Source: Silene conica (lineage: Eukaryota; Streptophyta; Magnoliopsida; Caryophyllales; Caryophyllaceae). Taken from it: a stretch of DNA of 64,000 bases. A program made the position numbers and the translations under genes. Position 1 is the first letter of the stretch. Each line of letters begins with the position of its first letter. The notes beneath the pieces were generated by a model, which saw only the letters and a program-made list of their open reading frames with translations, did not search any database and was not told the origin of the DNA. The DNA lies in assembly GCA_029255685.2 (NCBI GenBank), contig CM055317.2:19414501-19478500 (forward strand), written 5' to 3'. This document shows positions 12,301 through 23,916 of the stretch, in pieces.

Positions 12301-13165
12301 CGAAAGGAAAGGAAGGAAATATCCGTTCATTGCTTTCAACTTTGCAATATGTGAGTTCCAAAACTTCCATTTCAAAAGAAAAGTTTAGTACAGTAGAACT
12401 TATTTGAGCAGTGACATTATGTAACTCCTGCCTCATACTCCCCCCCTATATCGAGGTAGGGGATTTGTGAAGAAACTCGAAAGTCCCACATGTGTTATCA
12501 CATTAATAAAAGAGGAGAAGAATTATCACTTTATAAGGTTAAAGATTACTCCTCAATTGCCAATTGGTTTTAGAGTGGAACCCTCTTGGGTTTGTATTGT
12601 GAATTCTTTCTCCAGACCCGTTGTTGAATTTAACAGGATTCGTTATACACACCCTTCAACCTCAGCGTATATTGAAAACATAAAAATATTGGTTTACCAA
12701 TGTGAATGCTCTTATGTTATTACATGTCTGCAATTTGAATAGCATTTGTAGCTCTTATTTGATCGCCTCTATTACGGTCTTGCTAATAGGTACTTTGGCC
12801 AGAGAGTGGGTGGAAACCTGTTCCCTTAGTAGATATTATTGAAGCAAATGCAGTGAAAAGAGCATACCAAAAAGCTTTGTTGCGGTTGCATCCTGATAAA
12901 TTGCAACAAAAGGGCGCTGCAGCACATCAAAAGCTTATTGCTGAGAAAGTTTTTGACATTTTGCAGGTAACAATATGTTACTACTTGTGAGTAATATAGT
13001 CTGATGTTTTTAATCCGTTTTTCCTATACTTGCATAAAACCGTCTTGCAGTGCATATCTTTTACTGTGTGAAATCTGTACTACAGTCGATTAAAAGATTA
13101 GTAACACATTTTACTCATTTTTACAGGAAGCTTGGGATGAATTCAATTCACTTGGTTCTCTTTAG
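9322..13165 (+). CDS. JAC1: Auxilin-like J-domain protein required for chloroplast accumulation response
   Basis: Nine exons with matching phases (9322-9755, 10367-11070, 11274-11653, 11740-11827, 11911-11978, 12167-12184, 12273-12350, 12790-12966, 13127-13165) give 661 aa. Arabidopsis JAC1 is of nearly the same length. Landmarks are DVFGGPPRR near residue 35, the [11 protein letters not shown] segment in exon 2, long Ser- and charge-rich disordered middle exons, and a C-terminal auxilin J domain (about 591-661) with HPDK at 624-627. JAC1-type proteins steer actin-based chloroplast movement in response to blue light; the J domain is expected to stimulate Hsc70 ATPase. Exon 6 has only 18 nt, kept in frame. 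Introns hold a SINE-like copy and a Stowaway MITE. The last exon, [12 protein letters not shown], is the normal auxilin ending. Confidence 0.94.
10117..10266 (+). mobile_element. tRNA-derived SINE-like element in JAC1 intron 1
   Basis: A Pol III A box (TTAGCTAATGGTTAAGA, 10136-10152) is followed 15 nt later by a B box (GGGTTCGAATC, 10168-10178). A non-tRNA body then ends in an A-rich tail near 10258. This layout is that of plant tRNA-derived SINEs. No cloverleaf forms and no clear target duplication was found. Confidence 0.65.
12001..12097. mobile_element. Stowaway MITE in JAC1 intron 5
   Basis: About 97 bp starting CTCCCTCCGTGGCAGTCATT and ending with a diverged complement (AACAAATGACTGAGACG then AAAAGAG), the hallmark ends of Stowaway elements. 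A TA follows the right end; the left TA is mutated. Confidence 0.65.
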
Positions 13166-14431
13166 AAGTTGGATTAGTTGGATTTTTGATTGTATATCAA
13201 TTTATCGTAGCACACATAAATACTCGATGCACATTTTTTCATTATTTGTAAACCAATTGTTGTGTATATATATTGTCACATCACTCACATGTTGTTATAC
13301 GAACAGTCGAATACTGGAGTACATTTCCGTACCTCTTTTATTTGAGCGTGGTCTTGGGGGAACCAGAGCAATTCTAGAATTCTTTTCTTTACAAGTGTAA
13401 TGAATAAGTCTTTCAGCATTGAGTATCAGAGACTTGATGTGAGGTAAAATTTTGAAAGATGCACAAGGCTTTTTTTTCTGAAGAAAAGAACAAGTCATCA
13501 CTAACGTCATATAACACTTACAAAAAAAAATATGTATAATTGATAATAAATCTAATGGAAACCAAAGAAACAACAATTTTCTTATAAACGACAATTCAAC
13601 TCGTCTTTTTATCATTATCTTTCATGTAGTTTTTGAGGGGATCATTCGTTTGATTTATGAGATAAAACAATCCGACAGGTTCCTCCGATTGATTCCAAAG
13701 ATCGTTGACAAATTACTTGTACTTTTGGAAGAACACACTACGAACCATCAACGGACTACTCTTGACGATATTATGGATGAAACTAAACCACGAATAAATG
13801 GACAAAACCCCGAAATAAGGACGGAAAACGATTCTCACCAAAAAGGAAACTTAAACTGAATAGATTATAGATAACCATACCATTAATTGAAATTTGATAT
13901 AATTTTGGGGCTTACCATCGATCGATTGATAATCGATGGGAGCCCCGTATTGATGGAGGCTAGGATTTTTAGAGAGTTCTTTAGATAGGCTTTTTAGAGA
14001 AAGATATAAAAAAAAAAGTGTACATATCTTGAACTCTTCCACAAGGCTTTTGTGTACCACGATCTATGAAATCTGACTTTAGCCTCGCTTTTCCTCGAAT
14101 TTTTTGTAAAAAAATTATTTAAGATTTTGCTAACAATTTATTAATAATCATAATTTATCTGTATTAATAAAGAAAATTTTCCGAGCAATTTTAGAGTCAC
14201 CATCTTTTGCGAACTACCAAAAATAAATTTAACTTATAATACCATTTAAAAATAAAGTCGATAGGAGATTGACAAGAAAATTTTGTTCAGGAGTGAAGTA
14301 GTTTTATTTAGAATATCATGCACCCTTCAAAAAAAAATTTAGAATATCATGCACAGCTCACACAAAACCTATATAACTAGGACACTAAGTCTATATATAA
14401 ACAATTTAATTGTACCGAGTTCTACTATAAA
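13166..14431. other. 3' flank of JAC1 up to the Helitron
   Basis: This probably includes the JAC1 3' UTR. The open frames at 13650-13859 (+) and 13851-14060 (-) encode no domain I recognise. The rest is AT-rich. It ends at the A that forms the Helitron 3' target base (14431, read as T on the minus strand). Confidence 0.4.
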
Positions 14432-14862
14432 CTAGTGTAACACCCGTGAAAAATCACGGGGTTGTGTACACTTATTTTTAAAGACGGCGTCGGTATATTT
14501 ATTTCAATATATAACAATTGTGTTTATTCTAACGAATTGTTTTTTAACGGGATGTGTGAATATAAGATATATTCGGTGAAAAGGTGAATTTCCTGATACA
14601 CTGATATTCGAATAACTATTAGTAATGATGATAATATTTGGAGTACTTATGATAACATTAATGAATAAGCTATATAAGAAAAAACAATAGACGAATAAAA
14701 AAAGATTAAATAACTAATAATGAGTAGTTTGGAAAGTTACTGTCTTTTGATGAATTACTTACGGAACATAATTTGACGGGCAAATACGATGAACAAAATA
14801 ACTGATCAGGTACAAATATAAATTAAATGGGTATATTAAAATTCAATAACCCAACACGAAAA

Positions 14863-15125
14863 TTACAGTTTCTCGAAAACCTCCTTGTAAACAACATTTG
14901 TTGTTGTATTAGTCATCCCTCCTTCTTCATCAAGAAGTAACACTTTTAGACCTTTCTTACTCGTGGCCCTGTATATAGCAACGTACAGTTGGCCATGGGT
15001 AAAGACTGGTCTTGGAAGATAAAGTCCAACACGGGATAGAGATTGACCTTGACTTTTGTTGATAGTCATGGCGAAACAAACTGCTAAAGGAAACTGTCTT
15101 CTTTCAAACTTAGAACCCGTGCAAA
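14863..15125 (-). pseudogene. C-terminal remnant of a Helitron Pif1-like helicase
   Basis: The frame reads FERRQFPLAVCFAMTINKSQ, then GQSLSRVGLYLPRPVFTHGQ, then LYVAIYRATSKKGLKVL. This is motif V/VI of the Helitron helicase, where the usual text ends YVALSR. The upstream motifs, including Walker A, are missing; upstream of 15125 the sequence no longer reads as helicase. Position just inside the Helitron 3' end agrees with normal gene order. Confidence 0.8.
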
Positions 15126-15899
15126 TTGCATGGAAAGATCACTTGATCACTTGATCACAGTTCAGTCACCGCCTGTTAATGAAGGATTTTACTACAAAAA
15201 AGTCACAAAAGGATAGTTAAATCAGAAATAAACCAGTTCAAAAGTAGTGGAAATGGCAGCAAACAATAGAGATAATACTTTTACCTTACTATGTGTTATC
15301 TAGTTTCAAATATGATATACAGTCAAACCGGAAGAATTGCCCGATTCTAACAAATCGGTATACCGCAACAATCAAGCCTATCGCTTCAAGAATAAATGTA
15401 GACCATGGACCGACCACCTATCAACTCAAGTAAAATAGGAGTCACCATAGCTACTTGATATGTAGCAGGTAGGTGTCACATTGTATTTCTAAGACTGCTG
15501 AGTCTAACTGTCTGGGTTCATCCCACCGAGGGGTTCTCGATTATAATGTGCACTGTAAGTTTCTAGCATGTTCTCTAAGTTATCATAGGTGTCACTAAAC
15601 TCGAATTTCATATGTATACCACTTTGCTAAGCGCCTAAGCATATGGTGATCTGTACACCATCAAAACAATATTTATGAAGTTTACGTCTTTCTGATACCT
15701 CCATTGACGTATAACATCATTCAAACACATGTCCTACAGTTCAACAAACTGGCGGTATAGAAAGTTGTAAACTTCATATGAACACTACTTTGCTCATTGT
15801 TGTTAATGATTAGGCATTCTTCACAAAGTTTACGCCTTTCTACACCAACAATCAGTGGCTAATGTGAAAAATATACCCTTTTGCATACAAAAGTGCGCA

Positions 15900-16400
15900 A
15901 AGCTAACACAAACACCATAAACAGCAGCATTGAAATGGACTTGAGATTCTATCTATGGTGATGTAAGAGGATCACAAACTCACATGAATGCAACCTTACC
16001 CATATATAGAACTACAAAAGACAAAGCTGCCAGTATTACTACTGTGTGCAGAGCTAACATGAACACCATACACAGCAACGACATTGAAACGGACCTAAGG
16101 ATCCTATATGTCGTAAGGTAAGAGGGTCAGATGTACGTAACCTTACCATGTATTAAAACTACAAAAAAACGAAGCTGCCAGTATTACTACTGTGTGCAGA
16201 GCTAACACAAACACCATACACAGCAACAACATTGAAACGGACCTAAAGATCCTATTTGTCATGCGGTAAGAGGGTCAGATGCACGCAACCTTACCATTTA
16301 TTAAAACTACAGAAAGACGAAGCTGCCAGTATTACTACTTCAGGCAGAGCTAACACAAACACCATACACAGCAACAACATTGAAACGGACCTAAGGATCC
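15900..16400. repeat. 148-bp tandem repeat inside the Helitron
   Basis: A unit containing GAGCTAACACAAACACCATA and GCTGCCAGTATTACTACT starts at 16051, 16199 and 16347, exactly 148 bp apart. A more diverged copy starts near 15900. The last unit is partial and ends near 16400. No open frame runs through it. Confidence 0.85.
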
Positions 16401-19169
16401 TAATTGCAAAAAAAATTGCCTGATATGATCTCACCTACTTCATTCGAATATCAACGCAGAAGCTTGAACTCTAGGCTTAAAGCAATCAGCGAGGATCACA
16501 TGTTACCTGAAAAACATAATAAATGACTGTTAGGATATACATTATTTTAAGATGGTTGAATGTTCATAAGCATGCGACTTATTTGATCATGGACTACGTT
16601 TTACTGGGCTCTTCGAGTTACACTGAAAGAAGAGAAGAGATGTTTCGGTGTTCCTTCAAATTAGTAGGCTACAAAAAAGGTTTTCAGTTCCGTACTACTT
16701 AAAATGCTTTATGCAGATAATGGCCATCAGGTATATTCAGTTATTATTGACATTGTCGGATATGGATATAAAAAGAGACGTCATGGGATACTCGGAAAAT
16801 TAGAGATAGTAACTTACGTGAGATGGATTGACGATGGCCCAGAAACGGCAGCAACTTTCTGTGCACGTGAAGCTTCACCACGATAAACTCCTTTTAATTC
16901 TTTCTTTAGACGTCGAGCCTCTCGCCTTTCTTCCTTAACAGCAGTCTAATATATTCACCAGTAGGTATTAGGTTAGGCGATCTTGCTCAAGTTGTGGAGA
17001 GTATTTTTTGTGTCTCCAATGCAACATCATGTCATTTTGCACTTAACTCAGATGTTAAGATGTGAAGTTTGATAGCAAGCCTTACTAAATAGATTGCCGA
17101 GGCTGAGAGATTTTACTCTGGAAATGCCGTCCTTTCTTCATCTTTCATTGGCAAGATATGCATTATGTGGTCCTTCGCATATTTCAGCTTAATACACATA
17201 AATTGGTTTCAAAGGTACTTCTTCATAGGATAAGGATACCCTTTTGCCCTTAACTGGCTATTGCCTTAATTGCTCCTAACAGTTGGGACAATGTAGCTCT
17301 GAACACTGCTTTGTGAACCGTATAGTCCAAGTTAGGGAGCATCTGAAAGTCTTCATAGACATTTTAGTGTCAGCAGGTTTCAAGATGAAACAAATGTTAC
17401 TATTTTTGGTTTATTAATATAGAATTATAGATAAAGGATTTACGATAATTTGTCTCCGACATTATAAAAGGCAAGTATTCCTTTTTCACGGTTCCTCCAT
17501 TGGATATCTTTTTCCGTTGTTGAGTTAGCTCCTTTGGGAGAGTCGGAGCCTGAGATGATTATCATTCAAAATAACAATGGAGATGCAATCAAAATAAGCG
17601 CTAGATGCTCAATCTGATTTTGAGGTGGTCGTGGTAAAACTTATCGAATTATCCCACCACTAATAAGCACACAGAAAATGATCATACTTCAACCGTTCAT
17701 GTATCAGCTCGAATCAAATGCACATAATAAAAACTCTCAAAATACGTTAATCCAATTTTCCCATATCCACAAAAAAATATTGAAAAATATTACACTAAAT
17801 TAGATCAAATTCAATTTGCACAATCAAAACACTTGACAAATTAACTCAGTTATGCGATTACCAAAGCCAAAGCAAAAGCACCTAATCAAAACCTTCACAA
17901 ATTCATAACTCCATTTCCCCTAGAATTAGCTAATAAATCTCGATATATAACACACGAAACCAAATAAAATTCAGACTGCATAACTGAAACTATTTAGATA
18001 CCTCATTTTCTTCTGAGATTGAGTATATAATCGTCAACGAAACGGGTGTGATATGTGTCGGCTTTCACATTGGCGATACATCTTGCCTGTATGATAGAAG
18101 TATTAATGAAGAAAATTTGGGGAAATCTTAAATGATGAAATTGAATTAATCGCGAAGATAAAGTAATTAAATTAAAATAAGGGTTCTGGAGATGATAGTT
18201 ACCGGTAACACCACCAACATTACCATAAAATTAAACACACCACCAACATTACCATACATCTTCTTCTCCTTCTTCACCTCATTAACACCACCAACATTAC
18301 CATAAAATTGGAAAAACAATAAAAAAATTGAATCTGCAAAGGTAAAACAATAAAAAAAATTGCAAAGGTAAAACAATACAAACCTTATACTGTACAAACT
18401 AAAATTGGATGAACCTTTTAGTATCAAATGCCCAAATCCACAAAAATATAGATTGGGGTATTGCTTCGAACTTTACTGTTGAATTTTTTTGTATGTATTG
18501 GGGTATTGCTTCAAATATAAAACTGGAAAAATAGAAAAGATTTCAATTTCTCAGATTTATATATACACTCAAGCAATTACACAAATAGATTAAGTGATTA
18601 ACAAAATAATAATAACAATTAAACAAAATAACCAAACATTCAATCAAAATCAAATAATCAATAATCAAATTTGGGGAAAAAAATATGAACAATGAACTTA
18701 CCCAAAAGGGCTGATGTGGCGGCTGAGGGCGGCCGGCGAGGCGACGGTTGAGGGCGGCAAGGCGACGGTTGAGGGCGGCGAGATTGGGGGCTGTATATTT
18801 AGGGTTTTAGTTTGATGTATGTTTGTTTATGAGGGTTGGGGTTTTATTCTGTATATATTTTGTATTTAGTTTAATAATTTAATAATAAATAAATAAGTTA
18901 ATTATTATTAAATTATTAAATTATTATTAAATTATTAAATTGTGATGAGGTGGCAGAATATGATTGGTCTATGAAAAGTGAAAATGCTGAGGTTGAATGT
19001 GAGACCTCGAAACACCGAATTCTGCGATGTGACTGCGCCACGTAGGCAGATTTACATTATTCTTTTATAGATATAATGATATTAAAAAAAAATTATATAG
19101 TTGATCTTATATAATTGATTCCTTTAATGAGGCTCTATTTCCTATCAATTCTCATATAAAAGGGAAGAA

Positions 19170-19665
19170 ATGAAAGTTTGCCTTTAAAGATTGATATGAG
19201 TAAAGCATATGATAGGATCAGATGAGATTTTTTACGGGCTGTGCTTGAAAATTTTGGTTTTCCTATTAGATTGATTAACCTTATCATGAACTATGTTAAC
19301 AGTGTGTCGTATGAGGTGTTACTCAATGGGAAACCTCTCCGACAGTTCAAACCACAGTGTGGACTTAGACAAGGATGAAGATCCCTTATCCTCGTACGTG
19401 TTTGTACTCTGTACGAAGGTGTTATCTTAGAATGTGTTATATACCCAGTGCAGGAAACAATTATAGGGGATCAGTTTGGCAAGAGGGGTGAAAAGACTCA
19501 CACACCTTTTCTTTGCGATGATGCGATCTTCTTTACAGAGAACAGTGAAGGTTCTGCACAACACTTGGCCAAAGAAATCAAGGATTACTGTGATTTCTCT
19601 GGGCAAGTTATAAATGAGGACAAGTCTGGCATACTATTTAGTCCAAACGTTAATTTGCGCCAAGT
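19170..19665 (+). pseudogene. Reverse transcriptase fragment of an L1-type LINE
   Basis: Translation in broken frames gives DMSKAYDRI (motif A), a middle section with VSYEVLLNGKPLRQFKPQ then CGLRQG (motif B), a stop, and CDDAIFF in place of the catalytic (Y/F)ADD box. Further residues IKDYCDFSGQVINEDKSGI match the conserved segment after the catalytic site. Several stops and the altered ADD show it is inactive. Neither end of the LINE is visible; it begins about 100 bp beyond the Helitron 5' end. Confidence 0.75.
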
Positions 19666-20474
19666 CAACTCAAGGTTTTATTCATATCGTACGATAGTTA
19701 GCATAAATAAGTCAACTCAAGACAACATATGCCACACGATATGAATATCAATAAAATCAACCCACTCAAGACAACATATGCATCACAATATGGATTGATT
19801 AAGGCATGTCCAAACATTAACAATCAATCCAGTCAAGCCACGGAAGTCTACATATGCCAACGCCATTAGATGCCACATTTAATCTCAAACTATTCAAATC
19901 CCTTAGTAGGACGACGACTATCTACGGTGTCCTAGTTTAAACCTGACTAGAATCCCAGTCTACAATAAGCACCGATTCGTCAGATGTCCCAAGAACATCT
20001 CCAAGACTCAAACCAGCTAAGAACGAATACCCCGAACACGCAGGGCGGTGGTAATCATCACAACGTGTTGCCCTGCCAGACTACCCATCGCAACAGGTAA
20101 TCCTCACCGTCAATGGGGATCACAGCCTTACCGCCTAAACCTCGTTCATCATAAGGAACGTACCCAAATCATTAATGTACATATCCTCCTCGTGACGGGA
20201 GCCACAAGGGGGCAATATGGGGTTGTAAGTCTTGTAACCATCTCTCGATAATAGTCCCACAAAAATATCATATTCATCACAATAACACAACCGTCATATG
20301 ACAAGCATAATACTCAAACAAAGATCGTCACATATCCAACATCAATCATACAGAAAGCTGAGTAGGGAAACCTTACCTTAAAGCAAATCTCACGGAAATC
20401 AAAGCAAGGCTATAACTATCCTCTACGAAGTCTCCACCTATTGACAAGGCTAAAGTCGTATCACCTCAATAAAA
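19666..20474. other. Non-coding repeat-like spacer
   Basis: GC-moderate, low-coding DNA with CAACTCAAGACAACATATGC repeated at about 19700 and 19760. The style resembles the untranslated part of a long plant retrotransposon LTR. No ends were found. Confidence 0.35.
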
Positions 20475-21180
20475 TACGTAATTGTTCATTCATGTACAAG
20501 TTTTACTCAATTATGAACTTTTTTTTCATAATTTTTCCACACAATGCCCTTCATCTAAAAAATCCCCCCTTTTCTCTTTCATTCAAAATTAATCAAATTT
20601 CCGTCAAATTACTCCATTATGAATCTTATTCTCATATTAAATTATTGATCAAGTAACATTATTAGTTATGCAACAATTTTTTATATGAAATTAGGTAGAG
20701 GTAAATTAAACTAGAGTCAATTAAATTAGGGTTTATGAAAATAATGTATAATTTACCCATTATTTAAAGTACTAGAAGGCAAGCAAGGAAAAGCAAAAGT
20801 AGCATCTTCAATTTCAATTTCTTCTTTTTTAGAATCAGGCCACAAGCGTGCTAACAAGAAATTAAAAAGAGAATGAATTGGGAAGAAATTGAAAAGAGAA
20901 TGAATTGGGAAGAAATTTCAATAATTTGACATCTAAAACAACAGTATGGGCTGGTGGTGGAAGGGGTGGGTCTGGTGGCGGCTGCAACGGAGGCAGTCGA
21001 CGGGGTAAGGGTAATAGTTGGGTGGTGCCGGAGGGTGTTGGTTGGGTGGTGCCGACAAGAAATTGAAAAGAGAATGAATTGGGAAGAAAATTGAAAATCA
21101 TGGGTGTTAAATGAGAGGGGTAAAGTGGACAATTAGGTACATGATTGAGTAAATCATGTACATGAAAGAGTAACTGTATA
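20475..21180. mobile_element. Long-TIR element, family B copy 1
   Basis: The left end (GTTCATTCATGTACAAG, then TTTTACTCAATTATGAAC) pairs with the right end near 21140-21180 (GTACATGATTGAGTAAATC, then ATGTACATGAAAGAG) as imperfect inverted repeats of about 40 bp. The interior is non-coding. A pair of GAAATTGAAAAGAGAATG repeats lies at 20886 and 21060. It belongs with 21915-22868 and 28868-29650. Confidence 0.6.
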
Positions 21181-21914
21181 AACAGGAAACTCGTGCCCTA
21201 GCTTTATTCATGTTTTATTAGTTCGCTACTTTTATTTTCTTGATCTACCTTTGTAAATTTATGGTAATTGTTAATCTTTCTTTATTTATTATTCAATCAA
21301 GTTTTATATTCATAATTACTTCTTTATTCATCTTATTCATGCTTTCAATTATGTTTTCCCTTTACTTTAATGTTATTATTATTAGTATAAGTAACTGAAT
21401 GATTAATTTAGAGAGAAAGGGGATTTAGGTTATTAGAAGGAGACTTACCTTAATGCTTTGATAGCTAAAATGCTTATTCGTTGTTGTTTAGTTTATCGTC
21501 CTTAATCTAATTGGTTAATTATTGGTCAGGATTAATTGATTAGTATAGCAAATTGAGACTTTTACCGGCCGGGTTAGAATCAATGTAAGTTGCGATAACT
21601 GAACATATATAGTTTAACGATAGCGACCGCATGTTAAACTTGATATAAATGAAATATTGAATCGACCGATCATATAACCTTAATTCTCACCCGAATAACT
21701 GACCTACTAAACATGATCCCTGGACCTTTTTATTATATTGAATTTTGTCTTCATTAACCTCGCAATTAGTTATAGCTGAACAAACAAACCTTCAAATAAA
21801 TTGATACCTTTAAGACAAACTTAAATATTAGCAAATAGACTATAACCGCCTCCTTCTGGATTCGATACCTTTCTTACCACTAGTTATCTATTAGTAGTAT
21901 CTTAGGAGTATGTT
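21181..21914. other. Spacer between two long-TIR elements
   Basis: AT-rich DNA with no coding signal. Nothing with defined ends was recognised here. Confidence 0.4.
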
Positions 21915-22868
21915 TTAGGGTGTTGCTCAATCATATACGAGTTTTACTCAATTATAAACATGATTGACCGTTACACCCCTATCTTTCCACAACAATTACA
22001 ATTGGGGTTATTTCAACTTCTCACTCTACCTATCAATAATTACAATTGGGTTTACTCAATCGTGGACCAGATTTGTATCGTCGCTGATATCGCCACCACC
22101 ACCTACGGGATGCTTAATCTCCATGATATTCCTTCCTTCAAGTGCGGAGTGACAGCGGTAGCGGTAGCGGTGGTTGTGGCGGCGACAGATGAATTCTCCA
22201 GCTGTGTCGATCGACGGGTATCAAAACATGCCTGAATGCGACGAGGGCCTCTTGCGGACCAACCAGTAATCGTTGCCATTGATGGTGCCAGTCAAGATAT
22301 GCAACACTACTCTGAGGTAAAAAAAAATGTGAATACAGAGAAGTACTTCGTAATTAATACAGAGAAGGACATTGGGATGAGTTTTGAAGAGAAGGACTAA
22401 ATAATTAATACAGATGCGCACAAGCTCACCTTTTCTTTCTCCATCTAATTAAAAGAGCAACTCGGTCTCAAATTAGACGCGTATACGATAAAAAGTACAC
22501 CTTGATTGATTTGTTCTCTAATGTCAATTTGTTCTCTAATTGAACATCCTACAAATCTACAGGATTCAATCCAAATAACAATTACAAAAAAAAGGAAGAA
22601 AATGAACAAAACAGGACACGATTTAAAGAAACCCTAATTTAAAGTCTAAATCATTTTTTTAATTTCATATAATATAATTGATAAAGGCAGATGTTAGAAT
22701 TATTACCTAATCGATACGAGAGCTTGCATCCATAGTTGTGTGGTTTAGGGTTTTTTGTGGGGGAGAGAATTAGAGAGAACTTTTTTTTAGTCAAAGGGTA
22801 TAAAATGGAAAAGTAATGAAAAAAAGTGTATGAATGAGTAAAACTCGTATATGAATGAGCAATTACGA
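21915..22868. mobile_element. Long-TIR element, family B copy 2
   Basis: Left end TTGCTCAATCATATACGAG then TTTTACTCAATTATAAAC; right end the near-complement (TGAATGAGTAAAACTCG then TATATGAATGAGCAA). The inverted repeats are about 38 bp with few mismatches. The interior has a GCGGTAGCGGTAGCGGTGG stretch and no coding region. Target duplication is unclear. Confidence 0.7.
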
Positions 22869-23916
22869 ATATAAATCGGCATAAGGAAATTTCGCGGAAA
22901 GCCCACAGACGGAAGGATCCTCAATCGAGGTGAGGGTCCTCGGTCGAGTATTGGTGAACTCGATCGAGGATCCTCTTCTCGACAATTGGCATCTTTTTGC
23001 AACGCACACTAAATTTCAAATGGTCACTATTTCTTCGTTACTTGGGCAAATCAAACAGTTTTGGTGGTGTTGGAAAGCTAACAGGATAAGCTTTCACCTT
23101 CAATTTGAATTACTTGATTTGAATTTGTAAAACTTTAGTTATGGCTCTTCAAAGTAGCACTAGTAATGTGAAGTTCCTCTTTTTGTCACTTCTTCATCTT
23201 ATCTTCTCCTCTCTTCCTCTAGATTTGCATGTGTCATGCTTCGTGTGTTCCTTTATGCCATTCCACGATGCTTCATTTCATTATTTTGCTCCACAAATGT
23301 ATCAATTCTGCATTAATCACCAAATAGCAATAGTTACAACATTCTAACATAATGACATATAAAAGACGTATTCTAGCACGAAATCTATACAAAAAGTAGT
23401 TAAATGGAGGCATAAATGTATATATAATTATTTTGAGGGTGACTTCAAGTTTAGATCCAAAAATGCTATTTAGGTAGTGACATTGGCCATTAAACAGGCT
23501 CCCAAAATGGAGTTGTCTACCCGTCTTCATCATCTGAACGTTGTTGACTTGCTGTATCAAATTTTTAGATTTGTACGAAAACATCACTTTAATACATGAA
23601 TCATGGCGGATATGTAATCTCTTTATTATTTTTTTCATTACATTTCTTTTATTTTTATTCCTCGTTTTTCAAATAAACCTCAACTAATTACATCCAAGAT
23701 ATAATTACTTTGGCAACGTCAAATTTAAATTAGACGATCGACATTATAGGGGTGTTGGAGTGTTGGTTGAGTTGAATGATTGAATTGGCACGAGTCACGA
23801 CTACACGATCCAACAGCTCAACCAGACAACCACCTCAACTTTATTTCTTTCCTTGTTCCAGACTTGTACTCCAGAAATCACAAAATATGATCACCAAAAA
23901 CCATTGAAACTAATCT
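22869..23916. other. Upstream region of the LRR gene
   Basis: A GC-richer patch at 22910-22985 repeats TCGATCGAGGATCCTC-like words in direct and inverted order and looks like retrotransposon debris. The rest is AT-rich. The LRR gene promoter should lie in the last few hundred bases, but no clear TATA box was found. Confidence 0.4.

Larger units (their letters stand above)
14432..19071 (-). mobile_element. Helitron, decayed or non-autonomous
   Basis: Read on the minus strand, the element begins TCTATAAAAGAATAATG after an A and ends with a GC-rich hairpin (CCCGTGA, loop, TCACGGG), a spacer TGTTACA and the terminal CTAG before a T. These are the diagnostic Helitron ends: 5' TC, 3' hairpin plus CTRR, and insertion between A and T without duplication. 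Near the 3' end is the last piece of a Pif1-type Helitron helicase (14866-15125). No intact Rep or RPA reading frame was found, so the roughly 4.6-kb copy cannot move by itself. It also holds a 148-bp tandem repeat (15900-16400), three copies of an ACCACCAACATTACCATA word (18206-18304), and a GGCGACGGTTGAGGGCGGC repeat near its 5' end (about 18715-18785). Confidence 0.8.

Noticed and set aside
13650..14060. Overlapping short open frames 3' of JAC1
   Set aside because: No recognisable motif and no supporting splice sites or promoter.
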